Assembly (NCBI GenBank): GCA_001899145.1
Contig: MKVF01000010.1
Span: forward strand, 1 to 64,000
Source: Flavobacteriia bacterium 40-80
Lineage (GTDB): Bacteria; Bacteroidota; Bacteroidia; Flavobacteriales_D; Crocinitomicaceae
Length of the DNA stretch: 64,000 bases
Direction: 5' to 3'
Part shown: one piece after another, positions 20,954 to 29,348 of the stretch
Position numbering within the stretch: the stretch's first letter is position 1
How the letters are laid out: each line of letters starts with the position of its first letter
Position numbers and translations under genes: made by a program
The notes under the pieces: generated by a model
What the model was told of the DNA's origin: nothing
What the model saw: only the letters and a program-made list of their open reading frames with translations
Databases searched by the model: none

Positions 20954-21112
20954 ATGAATAATAAAGAGTTTAAGAAATTGTTTGGCGAAATAGCCAAATC
21001 CAGCAGGTTTGAAAGCGCTTTCGGAGGTCGGTTCAAAGATAGTGCTGAAAGTGTCATTGTTCTTGATTTGCAAAAATCAAACTATGAGGTAATGTCGTCA
21101 ATTAGTTGGTAG
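20954..21112 (+). pseudogene. DUF4304-like protein, truncated by IS1-like end
   Basis: The ATG at 20954 starts MNNKEFKKLFGEIAKS...FESAFGGRFKDS...IVLDLQKSNY, the typical beginning of DUF4304-type proteins, usually about 130-200 residues long. After about 45 residues the sequence runs straight into the 23-base IS1-like end (21088-21110) and stops at 21112, so most of the domain is missing. DUF4304 proteins often lie in toxin-immunity neighbourhoods, so this may be a broken orphan immunity gene. A TTG-initiated longer form from 20921 is unlikely. Confidence 0.7.
21088..21110 (+). repeat. IS1-family terminal repeat, copy 2
   Basis: Identical to the 23-base copy at 19322-19344 and in the same orientation. 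It lies exactly at the point where the DUF4304-like gene is cut off. Copies 1 and 2 bracket the second toxin cassette and its immunity gene as direct repeats about 1.75 kb apart. Confidence 0.75.
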
Positions 21113-21173
21113 AATAATTTTTAATAAATAATCAATTGTTAATCAGTAACAATAATTTTTCAGAAAGTTTGAA

Positions 21174-21208
21174 ATCAGGTGGAGAATATATCCACCTGAT
21201 CATTTTTA
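21174..21208 (+). terminator. hairpin with T-rich tail
   Basis: A perfect 10-bp stem (ATCAGGTGGA / TCCACCTGAT, 21174-21183 and 21191-21200) with a 7-base loop is followed by CATTTTTAG. It looks like an intrinsic terminator in the plus direction, lying between two IS1-like ends, and could end transcripts from the toxin-immunity array. Confidence 0.6.
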
Positions 21209-21244
21209 GAACGTTTAAAACTGCTTAAATTCAGAAAATCTGTA

Positions 21245-21603
21245 AGTAGTGTCGTCAATTAGTTGGTAATTATGAAGTGTAAGTATTGTGATGGTTCAAA
21301 CATTATAAAATATGGATATCAATCATGGCTGTCAAAAGTATCAATGTAAAGATTGTTTTCGTTATTTTCAGGAACATTATACTTATCTGTCTTATATAAT
21401 AAAAGACAAACAAATAATAACACTCACGAAAGAGAGTTACGGTATTCGCAGCACTGAACGAATTTTAGCTGTCAGCCCGAATCATTCCCGAAAATATTCA
21501 TAAGAAACACAGGAGATGTACAAATCACATTGAGCGCAAAAATCTGACATTAAGAACGCATCTGAAACGCTTGAACCGCAAAACAATCTGTTATTCGAAA
21601 TCT
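21245..21603 (+). mobile_element. decayed IS1-family element
   Basis: A left end (21245-21267) is followed at 21272 by an InsA-like start (MKCKYCDGSNIIKYG). A frameshift near 21310 moves the frame to the continuation CQKYQCKDCFRYF, completing the Cys4 zinc-ribbon of InsA; helix-turn-helix-like sequence runs on to about 21503. From about 21520, another frame encodes IERKNLTLRTHLKRLNRKT, the conserved C-terminal part of IS1 InsB. Most of the DDE catalytic region is missing and no right-hand inverted repeat is visible. The element is therefore dead, but it proves that an IS1-family transposon acted here. Confidence 0.8.
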
Positions 21604-21736
21604 TTAATAATGCTTTTGGCGGTTGTAAAGATTTATTTCTGGTTGTAAAAGCGGACAGTTTAAAAATTCAAGCAACTAAATGGAAAATGCTCCACTGATC
21701 GCATAATTCGGATCAACAGAACAACTTGTCCTTATT

Positions 21737-22159
21737 TCATTTCTTGTAATAAATAACCGGATTTGCAGGCCGGATGTCTTCTTTAAAATTCATTACCAGC
21801 CTTCCCTCTTCCACTTTCAGCCGCTCTTTATGTCCATATTTAAAATAAGTGATATAATTTCCGTTATCTTCCCATTCATACGTCCCTTTGGTAACAAAAA
21901 TTGTAGTGTCTTTTCCCAGATATTCCTCCTCAAATAAAAAGGAATCATCGCTTTCCAGCGTTAATTTGGATTTGATCCCTTCGCAATCAGAACAAGGAAG
22001 TACGGTTTCATAAGTTCCTGCCCAGTCAAGTGAATTTTTAGAAGTGTGCGCTTCTTCCGAAAAATTTACTCCGTCTGTGCTTACAACTGTCTTTTCAGAT
22101 TCTCTGCACGAAAAAATCATAAGAGACAATAGTAACGTTGCTATCAGTCCTAATTTCAT
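21737..22159 (-). CDS. NlpE-like copper/envelope-stress lipoprotein
   Basis: A 140-residue lipoprotein related to the N-terminal domain of NlpE, which in enterobacteria senses surface contact and envelope or copper stress. The start at 22159 places a lipoprotein signal directly at the N-terminus (MKLGLIATLLLSLMIFSC, lipobox Cys at 18). A start at 22240 would add 27 residues in front of the signal and is unlikely. The NlpE-type motif WAGTYETVLPCSDCEGI with its CxxC is present, followed by a small beta-barrel and PVIYYKK at the end. No partner genes lie next to it; the IS1 remnant lies on its 3' side. Confidence 0.85.
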   Translation of the reverse strand: MKLGLIATLLLSLMIFSCRESEKTVVSTDGVNFSEEAHTSKNSLDWAGTYETVLPCSDCEGIKSKLTLESDDSFLFEEEYLGKDTTIFVTKGTYEWEDNGNYITYFKYGHKERLKVEEGRLVMNFKEDIRPANPVIYYKK

Positions 22160-22347
22160 AAGGTTATTCTTTGAGTAACAAAATAACTCCGATAAGGTCT
22201 GTTTATGCTTAAATTTTCCGTTAAGAACCTTTTTCTGCACAGATTATTGATTAAACTGTTTCTCTCCTGATTTTTTCCGGTGGCGGTTCCGGTTATTTTA
22301 GAATAGTTTATCAATTTCCGATGCGTAATCCCTGTTCAAAATAAATG

Positions 22348-22355
22348 TAACTTTG
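22348..22355 (+). promoter_or_regulatory. Bacteroidetes-type -7 box
   Basis: TAACTTTG fits the Bacteroidetes -7 consensus TAnnTTTG and lies 32 bp before the ATG of the CAP-domain gene. A clear -33 TTG at the right distance is not seen, so the call is tentative. Confidence 0.45.
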
Positions 22356-22387
22356 GGAAAAATATCGTTATCCGGAAAATAGCTGTT

Positions 22388-22894
22388 ATGAAATTTACCT
22401 CATTTTTACTTTTCCTGATCTCTTTTTCTGTCACCGCTCAGGTAAATGAGACAGAAGAAAATCTCATCCGTAAAGAAGTCCTTCATCTGGTAAATGAATA
22501 CCGCATATCTAAAAGAAAAACACCACTGGATGAAGACGGGCAATTGAATAGTGTAGCCAAACTTCAGTCGGATTATAATTCCAAAAATAACAGTTTAAGC
22601 CATTACCAAAAAAAACAGCAGCTTAAAACTGTAAAAGAACGGATATTCTATATCAAGCACCAAAATTATTCAGCCTACGGGGAAAACTGCAATATGTATC
22701 AGCAGCAGAACCGTTCTTTTTCTGAAGACGATCTTAAAGTAATTGCTTACGCGTTATTTGAACTTTGGAAAAACTCTAAAGGGCATCGGGAAAATATGCT
22801 GAACAGTAATTTTTATTTTACGGGATTTGCGGTCACTTACAATGAGAAAAACAGCTGTTTTTTCGGTACACAGGTATTCACTTCAAAAAATTAA
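22388..22894 (+). CDS. secreted CAP-domain (SCP/PR-1) protein
   Basis: A 168-residue exported protein with a signal peptide at 1-18 (cleavage after TAQ). The mature part is a CAP/SCP domain: LVNEYRISKRKTPL at the first helix, LSHYQKK with a candidate CAP His, YGENC, and the signature GHRENMLNSNFYFTGFAV. Bacterial CAP proteins are secreted and mostly of unknown function; some are linked to cell-wall or host interaction. It stands alone between divergent and unrelated neighbours. Confidence 0.85.
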   Translation: MKFTSFLLFLISFSVTAQVNETEENLIRKEVLHLVNEYRISKRKTPLDEDGQLNSVAKLQSDYNSKNNSLSHYQKKQQLKTVKERIFYIKHQNYSAYGENCNMYQQQNRSFSEDDLKVIAYALFELWKNSKGHRENMLNSNFYFTGFAVTYNEKNSCFFGTQVFTSKN

Positions 22895-22969
22895 AGAGCA
22901 ATAACCGCACTTCCGTTATTATTCCGTTATTATCACTTCTAATCCTGAAGCTTGTAGTACTTTTGCTGC

Positions 22970-24184
22970 ATGAATTCAGCGACTATAGTACATCAGCCGT
23001 TACTGAAAAAAAGAGGATTGATTGCTTATCTTCTCTTACTGAATATGACCGCGCCTTTGTCAGTTGACATGTACTTGCCCGCATTTCCGACAATTATCAG
23101 TGAATTCATCACCAACGAAACCATGCTGAATTATACACTGATTGGTTTTCTGGTCAGCTTTTCTGTGGGAATGCTTTTTATCGGACCGATAAGCGATAAA
23201 TTTGGACGCAAGCCGATCCTGACCACCGGAATTATTATTTATTCCTTCGCCAGCCTGATGTGCGCCTTTTCTGCAACCATTGAAATGCTAATCATTTTCA
23301 GGGTTTTACAGGCTGCCGGTGCCGGCGGGATGGTTTCTGTCTCGACAGCTATGGTCAGAGATGCTTTTGATGATGAAGCGCGGCCTAAAATCATTGCTAT
23401 TCTCCAGATGCTGGCAGTCTTTGCTCCGACCCTGGCTCCTATTATCGGCGCTTTCATCGTAAAGCATACGACATGGAGAGTCACTTTTCTACTGTTAACA
23501 GCATTGTCAGGCATTTCGCTGATCTTATCCTTTTTACTGAAAGAGACACTTCCCAAAGAGAAAAGAGTCAGCGGGAATATCCTGAACTCATTTTACGGCC
23601 TTATAGAAATAGGTAAAAACAGGTCTTTTATGTACTTTTTAATTGCTTCTGGCTCCTGTTCAATGGTATATATGGCTTTCATTGCGGTCAGCTCTTACAT
23701 CTATATCCAGTTTTTCGGATTATCAGAAGAAACTTACAGTATTTTCTTTGCTGTAAATTCTCTTGTATTGATGGTAGGCCCGAATATCTACATCCTCGTG
23801 CGAAAAATGATCCCGCCGACTAAAATCCCGCTGATCTCCTACTCTTCCATTTTTATAGCCGGGATCTTAATTGCAACAATCGGCCGGCAAAACGAATATC
23901 TTTTTCTGTTAACTTTTATGCCGGTAACCCTAAGCCTGAGCTTCCTTCGTGCCTTCTCGACCAGTACACTGCTGGCACAACCTGACATGAACGGTGGTGC
24001 GACGTCTTCCATGATCAACTTTACCAATACCGCTTTAGGGGCTTTCGGAATGTTATTAACTTCCCTTCCCTGGATTAATCACATCGTGGGAGTCGGCTCC
24101 ATCGCCATTATCTCAATGCTGATCAGCGGAATAATGATGCTGCTGTTTCACAGAAACGGACTGAAATTACAAGGATATAATTAG
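22970..24184 (+). CDS. Bcr/CflA-family MFS drug exporter
   Basis: A 404-residue inner-membrane proton antiporter with about 12 membrane segments. The Bcr/CflA family pattern is visible: LLNMTAPLSVDMYLPAFP in the first helix, GPISDKFGRKPIL at the loop 2-3 motif A, and FRVLQAAGAGG with the family's helix-4/5 motif C region (FAPTLAPIIGAFI). These proteins expel chloramphenicol, bicyclomycin and similar drugs. The gene converges with the alkyltransferase gene and their stop codons overlap by 4 bp. A TACTTTTG box at 22958 lies almost on the ATG, too close for a normal leader. Confidence 0.9.
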   Translation: MNSATIVHQPLLKKRGLIAYLLLLNMTAPLSVDMYLPAFPTIISEFITNETMLNYTLIGFLVSFSVGMLFIGPISDKFGRKPILTTGIIIYSFASLMCAFSATIEMLIIFRVLQAAGAGGMVSVSTAMVRDAFDDEARPKIIAILQMLAVFAPTLAPIIGAFIVKHTTWRVTFLLLTALSGISLILSFLLKETLPKEKRVSGNILNSFYGLIEIGKNRSFMYFLIASGSCSMVYMAFIAVSSYIYIQFFGLSEETYSIFFAVNSLVLMVGPNIYILVRKMIPPTKIPLISYSSIFIAGILIATIGRQNEYLFLLTFMPVTLSLSFLRAFSTSTLLAQPDMNGGATSSMINFTNTALGAFGMLLTSLPWINHIVGVGSIAIISMLISGIMMLLFHRNGLKLQGYN

Positions 24185-25035
24185 AAATCAGCAGTATTTT
24201 CTTTAGCAGCTTCCCAGCCGATAATCGCTGTTTTTCGGGTATTTCCCCACATATAACCGCCGAAAATGCCGGTAGATTGGATCACACGATGGCAGGGAAT
24301 CAAAAAAGCAACAGGATTACTTCCGATAGCTGTTCCTACTGCCCGTGAGGCTCCCGGATTCCCGATCTGCTCTGCAAGCATTCCATATGTTGCCAGTTTC
24401 CCCATGGGGATTTTCAAAAGGCTTTCCCACACTTTTAGCTGAAAATCAGTTCCTTTCAGATGTAGTTTAATCACTGGCAACTCTTCCAGGTCATGCTGAA
24501 ATATCAAAAGTGCGTTTTGCTGGTTGTGATCTGTTTGCTGCCGGAAATCAGCATTGGGAAATTTATTTCTGATTACCTGAAATTCTTCTCTTTCATTTTC
24601 AGTGAAAGCCATATAACATACTCCTTTAGAGGTAGAAGCAACAATAAGTCTCCCGAACGGGCAATCGTAAAATTCATAATTAATTACCAGGTCCTTTCCT
24701 CCGTTCTTATATTCTGCAGGTGTCATTCCTTCTATTGAAACAAACAGGTCATGCAGGCGGCTTGTACCGGAAAGACCTGTTTCGTGAGCAATATCAAAAA
24801 GTGTCAGCTGGTTATCTTCTGAAATTATTTTTTTAGCATGTTCCACACTAATATATTGCAGGAATTTTTTCGGGCTTGTTCCCGCCCAATCGGTAAACAG
24901 GCGCTGAAAATGAGAGGGACTCAGATGAACTGCTGCTGCCACCTCATCCAGATCAGGCTGTTCTTTAAAATGCGTTTTGATATATTCAATTGCCTGCGCG
25001 ATCCTGTTATAATTGATTGTTATCTGTGCTTCCAT
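24181..25035 (-). CDS. AraC-type HTH / methylated-DNA-cysteine methyltransferase fusion (Ada-like)
   Basis: A 284-residue DNA-repair regulator. The N-terminal third is an AraC-family double HTH (DEVAAAVHLSPSHFQRLFTDW, here a family-typical first HTH; second HTH around FDIAHETGLSGTSRLHDLF). The C-terminal half is an O6-alkylguanine-DNA alkyltransferase with the active-site motif IPCHRVIQ and GYMWG. Unlike enterobacterial Ada it lacks the N-terminal zinc domain with the phosphotriester-accepting Cys. How it senses methylation is therefore open. Activity as a suicide repair protein for O6-methylguanine is well supported by the PCHRV Cys. Confidence 0.92.
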   Translation of the reverse strand: MEAQITINYNRIAQAIEYIKTHFKEQPDLDEVAAAVHLSPSHFQRLFTDWAGTSPKKFLQYISVEHAKKIISEDNQLTLFDIAHETGLSGTSRLHDLFVSIEGMTPAEYKNGGKDLVINYEFYDCPFGRLIVASTSKGVCYMAFTENEREEFQVIRNKFPNADFRQQTDHNQQNALLIFQHDLEELPVIKLHLKGTDFQLKVWESLLKIPMGKLATYGMLAEQIGNPGASRAVGTAIGSNPVAFLIPCHRVIQSTGIFGGYMWGNTRKTAIIGWEAAKENTADF

Positions 25036-25099
25036 TGCCTGCTCTTAGTTTAAGCCCCGAATGTCGGAACAATTTTGTGCTTAAAAAATCCGGATCATG

Positions 25100-25867
25100 C
25101 TAAATTGAACTTTCATTATATTTCTTTAATTGCTCATGAAGCCTGGTCTTTGTTACCGTAATTCTGTTTTTCCTCATCTCACCGATAAGATAGTCTGTCA
25201 GCAATCCCGCCAATAAGCACAGGGAAGCCAGCAACAATGTCCGGATCTGGTAAAATGAAAAAAGAAATCCTGCCATTACACCACCTGCAAAAAAGGTAAA
25301 AATAATGGTTAATCGTAATTCTATGGAAGAAATAAGCTTCTTCCGCTGTTTGGCTGTGTTTCTGAAGAACAGCTGTGACATCTCAATTCCCAGATCGGTA
25401 AAAAGCCCGGTCAGATGGGTTGTTCTTACTACAGAATCAGAGATCGTTGTTACCAGAGAATTCTGTAATCCCATCGCAAACAATAAAGCACAGGCGATCA
25501 GATGCGGATAGATCATGACAATATCATAGCCCAACAACGCCACACTGGTAATGATGCAAAATTCCACCAGAACAGGGATCACAAAAACATATTTCTCATT
25601 CAGCTTTCCGGTGATCTCGATCATAAACCGGGAAGAAAATGCTCCCAGAAAGAAAAAGAAAACATACGCGAAGTAATAAACAGCCTGCCACGTGTGAGTT
25701 TTAGAAGCTTCTTCCACCATCAAAGCGAAATGCCCGGTGACATTAGTAGTCAGCTGCTGAACTGCCAGAAAGCCCACAACATTGACAACTCCGGCAACAA
25801 AGGAAAGCAAAGAAGCAATCCCTAAATTTTGCTTAAACTTCCGGCTTTTTCCTTTGTGCCTGAACAT
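25100..25867 (-). CDS. YoaK/DUF1275 membrane protein
   Basis: A 255-residue membrane protein with about six segments. It matches DUF1275: LLSFVAGVVNVVGFLAV at the start, VTGHFALM, the FALMVEEA region, MGLQNSLVT and THLTGLFTDLGIEM. Family members are of unknown function and are often annotated as small membrane transporters. It is monocistronic, upstream of ettA on the same strand but separated from the alkyltransferase by 64 bp. No substrate can be assigned. Confidence 0.85.
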   Translation of the reverse strand: MFRHKGKSRKFKQNLGIASLLSFVAGVVNVVGFLAVQQLTTNVTGHFALMVEEASKTHTWQAVYYFAYVFFFFLGAFSSRFMIEITGKLNEKYVFVIPVLVEFCIITSVALLGYDIVMIYPHLIACALLFAMGLQNSLVTTISDSVVRTTHLTGLFTDLGIEMSQLFFRNTAKQRKKLISSIELRLTIIFTFFAGGVMAGFLFSFYQIRTLLLASLCLLAGLLTDYLIGEMRKNRITVTKTRLHEQLKKYNESSI

Positions 25868-25956
25868 GTCGTGAATCGAATTATGAATTTTGAAGTGAGA
25901 ATATTGAATTATGAATATTAAGTGTTGAATTGAAAGTTTATATCTTTCGTCTTATT

Positions 25957-25988
25957 ATCTTAAAATCTTAATATCTCAATATCTTAAA
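25957..25988. repeat. 8-bp tandem repeat, four units
   Basis: Four units ATCTTAAA, ATCTTAAT, ATCTCAAT and ATCTTAAA stand head to tail. The last unit contains the stop codon of ettA (minus strand). The AT-rich stretch just upstream (25870-25950) has further loose GAATTATGAAT-like repeats and no gene. Confidence 0.7.
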
Positions 25989-27666
25989 CCAGCTTTTTAT
26001 AACGAATTCGTCTCGGTGCGTTGTCTCCCAGACGTTTTTTCTTGTTCTCCTCGTAATCCGAGTAAGAGCCTTCAAACCAATACACTTCTGAGTTACCTTC
26101 AAACGCTAAAATATGCGTACAGATACGATCCAGGAACCATCTGTCGTGTGAAATCACAACAGCACAGCCTGCAAAGTCCAGAATTCCTTCTTCCAGCGCA
26201 CGAAGAGTATTTACGTCAATATCATTGGTCGGCTCATCCAGCAATAATACATTCGCTTCGGTTTTCAGTGTCATCGCCAGATGCAGGCGGTTTCTTTCAC
26301 CTCCGGAAAGCACTCCGACTTTCTTATTCTGATCCGCACCGTTAAAATTGAATTTCGACAAATAAGCTCTCGCATTGATTTTCTGATTTCCGATCTCGAT
26401 AAGCTCCGCTCCGTTCGCAACCACTTCAAATACGGTTTTGTCTGGATGAATGTCTTTATGTGTCTGGTCAACATAACCGATTTTCACAGTTTCTCCCACT
26501 GCAAATTCACCAGCATCCGGCTGCAGCTCGTCCATGATCATTTTAAAGATAGTGGTCTTCCCTGCTCCGTTTGGCCCTACAACTCCAACAATTCCCGCCG
26601 GAGGTAATTTGAAATTCAAATCATCGTATAATAATTTATCTCCAAATGCCTTTTTCACATGAACGGCATCAATGACATTGTTTCCTAAGCGCGGCCCGTT
26701 CGGAATCGGAATCTCCAATGTAGCTTCTCTTTCTTTCATGTCTTCCGCAAGCAGCTTATCGTAATTGGACAAACGCGCTTTTGATTTTGCCTGACGCGCC
26801 TTCGGGTTCATTCTCACCCATTCCAGCTCACGTTCCAGCATCTTCTGACGTTTGGAAGCCTGCTTCTCTTCTTCCTGAAGGCGTTTTCCTTTTTGCTCCA
26901 GCCAGGAAGAATAATTTCCTTTCCATGGAATTCCTTCTCCTCTATCCAGCTCCAGGATCCATCCTGCGACATTATCAAGGAAATAACGGTCGTGTGTCAC
27001 TGCGATCACTGTTCCTTTATATTGCTGTAAATGCTGCTCCAGCCAGTCGATTGATTCCGCGTCTAAGTGGTTGGTCGGCTCATCCAGCAGCAATACGTCC
27101 GGATTTTGCAATAACAAACGGCACAAAGCCACACGGCGTTTTTCACCTCCGGAAAGTGTTTCGATCAGCTGATCGTCCGGCGGGCAGCGCAGCGCATCCA
27201 TCGCCCGTTCCAGCTTCGTATCCAGCTCCCAGGCATCCAATGCGTCGATCTTATCCTGAACAACTCCCTGACGGGCAATTAACTTATCCATCTTATCCGG
27301 ATCGTTCAATACTTCCTCATCCATGAACGCATTGTTGATATCCTCGTACTCTTTTAACACATCTACCGTTTCCTGAGCGCCTTCCATCACGATTTCCTTC
27401 ACTGTTTTCTTCGGATCCAGCTCCGGTTCCTGAGGCAGGTAACCAACAGTATAGCCATCTGCAAAGACAACATCGCCCTGATAAGATTTGTCAATTCCCG
27501 CGATGATTTTCATTACGGTGGATTTACCCGAACCATTCAAACCTATGATCCCGATTTTCGCTCCGTAAAAGAAACTTAAATAGATATTTTTAATTATTTG
27601 TTTTCCCTGAGGTGTCGTTTTGGAAACGTTCACCATTGAAAAAATGATTTTTTTATCGTCTGACAT
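25984..27666 (-). CDS. ettA: energy-dependent translational throttle protein EttA
   Basis: ABC-F ATPase that binds the ribosomal E site and gates the first peptide bonds according to ATP/ADP ratio. The start at 27666 (MSDDKKIIFSMVNVSKT) gives 560 residues, close to E. coli EttA (555). A start at 27711 would add an unlikely leader. Two ATPase domains are present: Walker A GLNGSGKST and GPNGAGKTT, signatures LSGGEKRRVALCRLL and LSGGERNRLHLAMTL, Walker B VLLLDEPTNHLD and VLLLDEPTNDID, with the linker and arm region (EEEKQASKRQKMLERELEWVR shortened here) between. The EttA-type second motif and end (KRRIRYKK-like, PRRIRYKKLV) fit well. Confidence 0.95.
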   Translation of the reverse strand: MSDDKKIIFSMVNVSKTTPQGKQIIKNIYLSFFYGAKIGIIGLNGSGKSTVMKIIAGIDKSYQGDVVFADGYTVGYLPQEPELDPKKTVKEIVMEGAQETVDVLKEYEDINNAFMDEEVLNDPDKMDKLIARQGVVQDKIDALDAWELDTKLERAMDALRCPPDDQLIETLSGGEKRRVALCRLLLQNPDVLLLDEPTNHLDAESIDWLEQHLQQYKGTVIAVTHDRYFLDNVAGWILELDRGEGIPWKGNYSSWLEQKGKRLQEEEKQASKRQKMLERELEWVRMNPKARQAKSKARLSNYDKLLAEDMKEREATLEIPIPNGPRLGNNVIDAVHVKKAFGDKLLYDDLNFKLPPAGIVGVVGPNGAGKTTIFKMIMDELQPDAGEFAVGETVKIGYVDQTHKDIHPDKTVFEVVANGAELIEIGNQKINARAYLSKFNFNGADQNKKVGVLSGGERNRLHLAMTLKTEANVLLLDEPTNDIDVNTLRALEEGILDFAGCAVVISHDRWFLDRICTHILAFEGNSEVYWFEGSYSDYEENKKKRLGDNAPRRIRYKKLV

Positions 27667-27771
27667 AATATAATGATGATTTTCGTTCTGTTTGAGAGCA
27701 AAAATAATCAATTAATCAGATTGATGAGACGGTTTTAAAAATCAATAAGGTAAATAGTATTTATAAAAATA

Positions 27772-27779
27772 TAAATTTG
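27772..27779 (+). promoter_or_regulatory. Bacteroidetes-type -7 box
   Basis: TAAATTTG fits TAnnTTTG and lies 24 bp before the ATG at 27804. It covers the TTG at 27777, which argues that the TTG is not the translation start. Confidence 0.5.
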
Positions 27780-27803
27780 TACAGATTAATAATACTATTC
27801 TTT

Positions 27804-29330
27804 ATGCAGTCAACTACCGGATCTTTCATTCATAAAAAATCATCAATAAAAGATTTCATTCTTTGGTGGGGTATTTTATTCGCAGCTTGTATCCTTGTCC
27901 GCTTACCGAATTTTTTATCGGATAGCTTTTGGTTCGATGGTGATGAAGCCATGATCGGTATTATGGCACAAGACTTACTGGCAGGAAAAGCATTTCCTAT
28001 TTACTTCTATGGGCAAAATTACGGGCTTTCCATTTTTGAAGTTATCTCCACTGCGGTATTTGAACTCTTTATAGGCCCGAGTCCATGGTCGTTAAAACTC
28101 GGCGGACTGCTTCTTTTCAGCCTTGGAATAACTTTTATTGTACGCACGATCCGGCAATTCCCTATCTCTTCAGGTTTATTCTATATCATCATTGTACTAC
28201 TGATCAGCTACCCTACCTGGTATCTCTGGGGAACAATGGTACGCGGCGGATATGTCACTGCTTTTCTGTTCGATTGTATCATCTTTTACCTGGTTTTCCG
28301 GAAAGAATCATCTTACAGACAGCTGGTCTGGTTAGGAATTTCCATAGGTATTGCATTTGAGAGTCATATTTTCATTTTAATAGGTATTTTACCTGTTTTG
28401 GGTATGTGGTTTTTGAAGCAGGATAAAAAACTACAAAAAATACTATTTATTACTACAGCAGCTGTTGTTATTGTTGTTCTATTACGCCTCACCGGCTATT
28501 ATGAAGAAACTGTCTGGAACCGCCCCAGAACGGAACTAGGAATGGAATATCAAAAATATAACTTAGATGCTCATTTCAAGAATCTCACTTATGGATTCAG
28601 TAACTTTTTTTATTATGGAATGAAACTGGAAAGACCAATCTGGTGGGGACATCTGGTTCGTCTTTTTTTAGTGCTGAGCGCAGGAATTTTGCTTTGGGAC
28701 TTTTTGACTTCATTTCGCCGTAAATTCTATTATTATCTATTTGTCGGGCTTTCCGTCACAATATATCTGTTTTTAATTTCAACTCTTCCTGTTATAGCCG
28801 GAAGATACTGGCTGGGACTATTCAGCGGCTTACTCTTCTGGTTAATGTATGTCGTGATTACGCGCTACAACAGCAATATTACTAAATATGTTTTCCTGTG
28901 CCTTGCTTTTATTTCGTTTACAGGTATTTATAACGGGCCCAAATTCAAACGGACATGGTATGAAGCAGAGGTAAATGAAGTCAGGGCTTTTGAAGAACTT
29001 TACCGGGAAGTTAAAAAGAAAAATGCCAAAGCTGTCTTTATCACCGACTTTCTGATTCAATGGCAATGGGATTATCTTTACGGAAGAGAAATACCGGCCT
29101 CTGTGTTCACTCAACAAGAGCGGACGAATACTTTTCTCCATAAGGCAAACAAAATTTACGAAGAATCTCCTGATAAAATGGTCATTATCGGCTTTGACGG
29201 AATGTTTTTAGAAATGGATTACATTCCGGGGTTTAACGACAACCGTCGCGCAGTAAACGCCAAATATTTCATTCATGACAATCCCAAAATTGAGTACATC
29301 AATCAGGGAAGAAAAAAGCATCAGGAGTGA
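27804..29330 (+). CDS. polytopic membrane glycosyltransferase (GT39/ArnT-like)
   Basis: A 508-residue integral membrane protein with about 10-12 segments. The first periplasmic loop carries an acidic motif (FWFDGDEAMIGIMAQDLLAGK), the position of the catalytic Asp in GT-C enzymes of the ArnT, PMT and dolichol-phosphate-mannose families, then FPIYFYGQNYG. Such enzymes transfer a sugar from a polyprenyl-phosphate donor to lipid, glycan or protein in the periplasm. The C-terminal part is soluble (from about 400). ATG 27804 is preferred to TTG 27777 because a -7 box covers the TTG. The acceptor cannot be told from the sequence; it is not part of a visible glycan locus. Confidence 0.8.
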   Translation: MQSTTGSFIHKKSSIKDFILWWGILFAACILVRLPNFLSDSFWFDGDEAMIGIMAQDLLAGKAFPIYFYGQNYGLSIFEVISTAVFELFIGPSPWSLKLGGLLLFSLGITFIVRTIRQFPISSGLFYIIIVLLISYPTWYLWGTMVRGGYVTAFLFDCIIFYLVFRKESSYRQLVWLGISIGIAFESHIFILIGILPVLGMWFLKQDKKLQKILFITTAAVVIVVLLRLTGYYEETVWNRPRTELGMEYQKYNLDAHFKNLTYGFSNFFYYGMKLERPIWWGHLVRLFLVLSAGILLWDFLTSFRRKFYYYLFVGLSVTIYLFLISTLPVIAGRYWLGLFSGLLFWLMYVVITRYNSNITKYVFLCLAFISFTGIYNGPKFKRTWYEAEVNEVRAFEELYREVKKKNAKAVFITDFLIQWQWDYLYGREIPASVFTQQERTNTFLHKANKIYEESPDKMVIIGFDGMFLEMDYIPGFNDNRRAVNAKYFIHDNPKIEYINQGRKKHQE

Positions 29331-29348
29331 GAAGGAAAGCGTTAAGAC

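Noticed and set aside
19326..21267. Repeated 23-base unit considered as a CRISPR or phage attachment site
   Set aside because: Only three copies at irregular distances, and the unit leads directly into an IS1-type transposase remnant, so IS ends explain it.
22958..22965. TACTTTTG as promoter of the MFS gene
   Set aside because: It ends 4 bp before the ATG, which would leave no leader; probably a chance match.
26781..27326. 181-codon plus-strand frame opposite ettA
   Set aside because: Pro/Ser-rich shadow of a conserved ABC-F gene.
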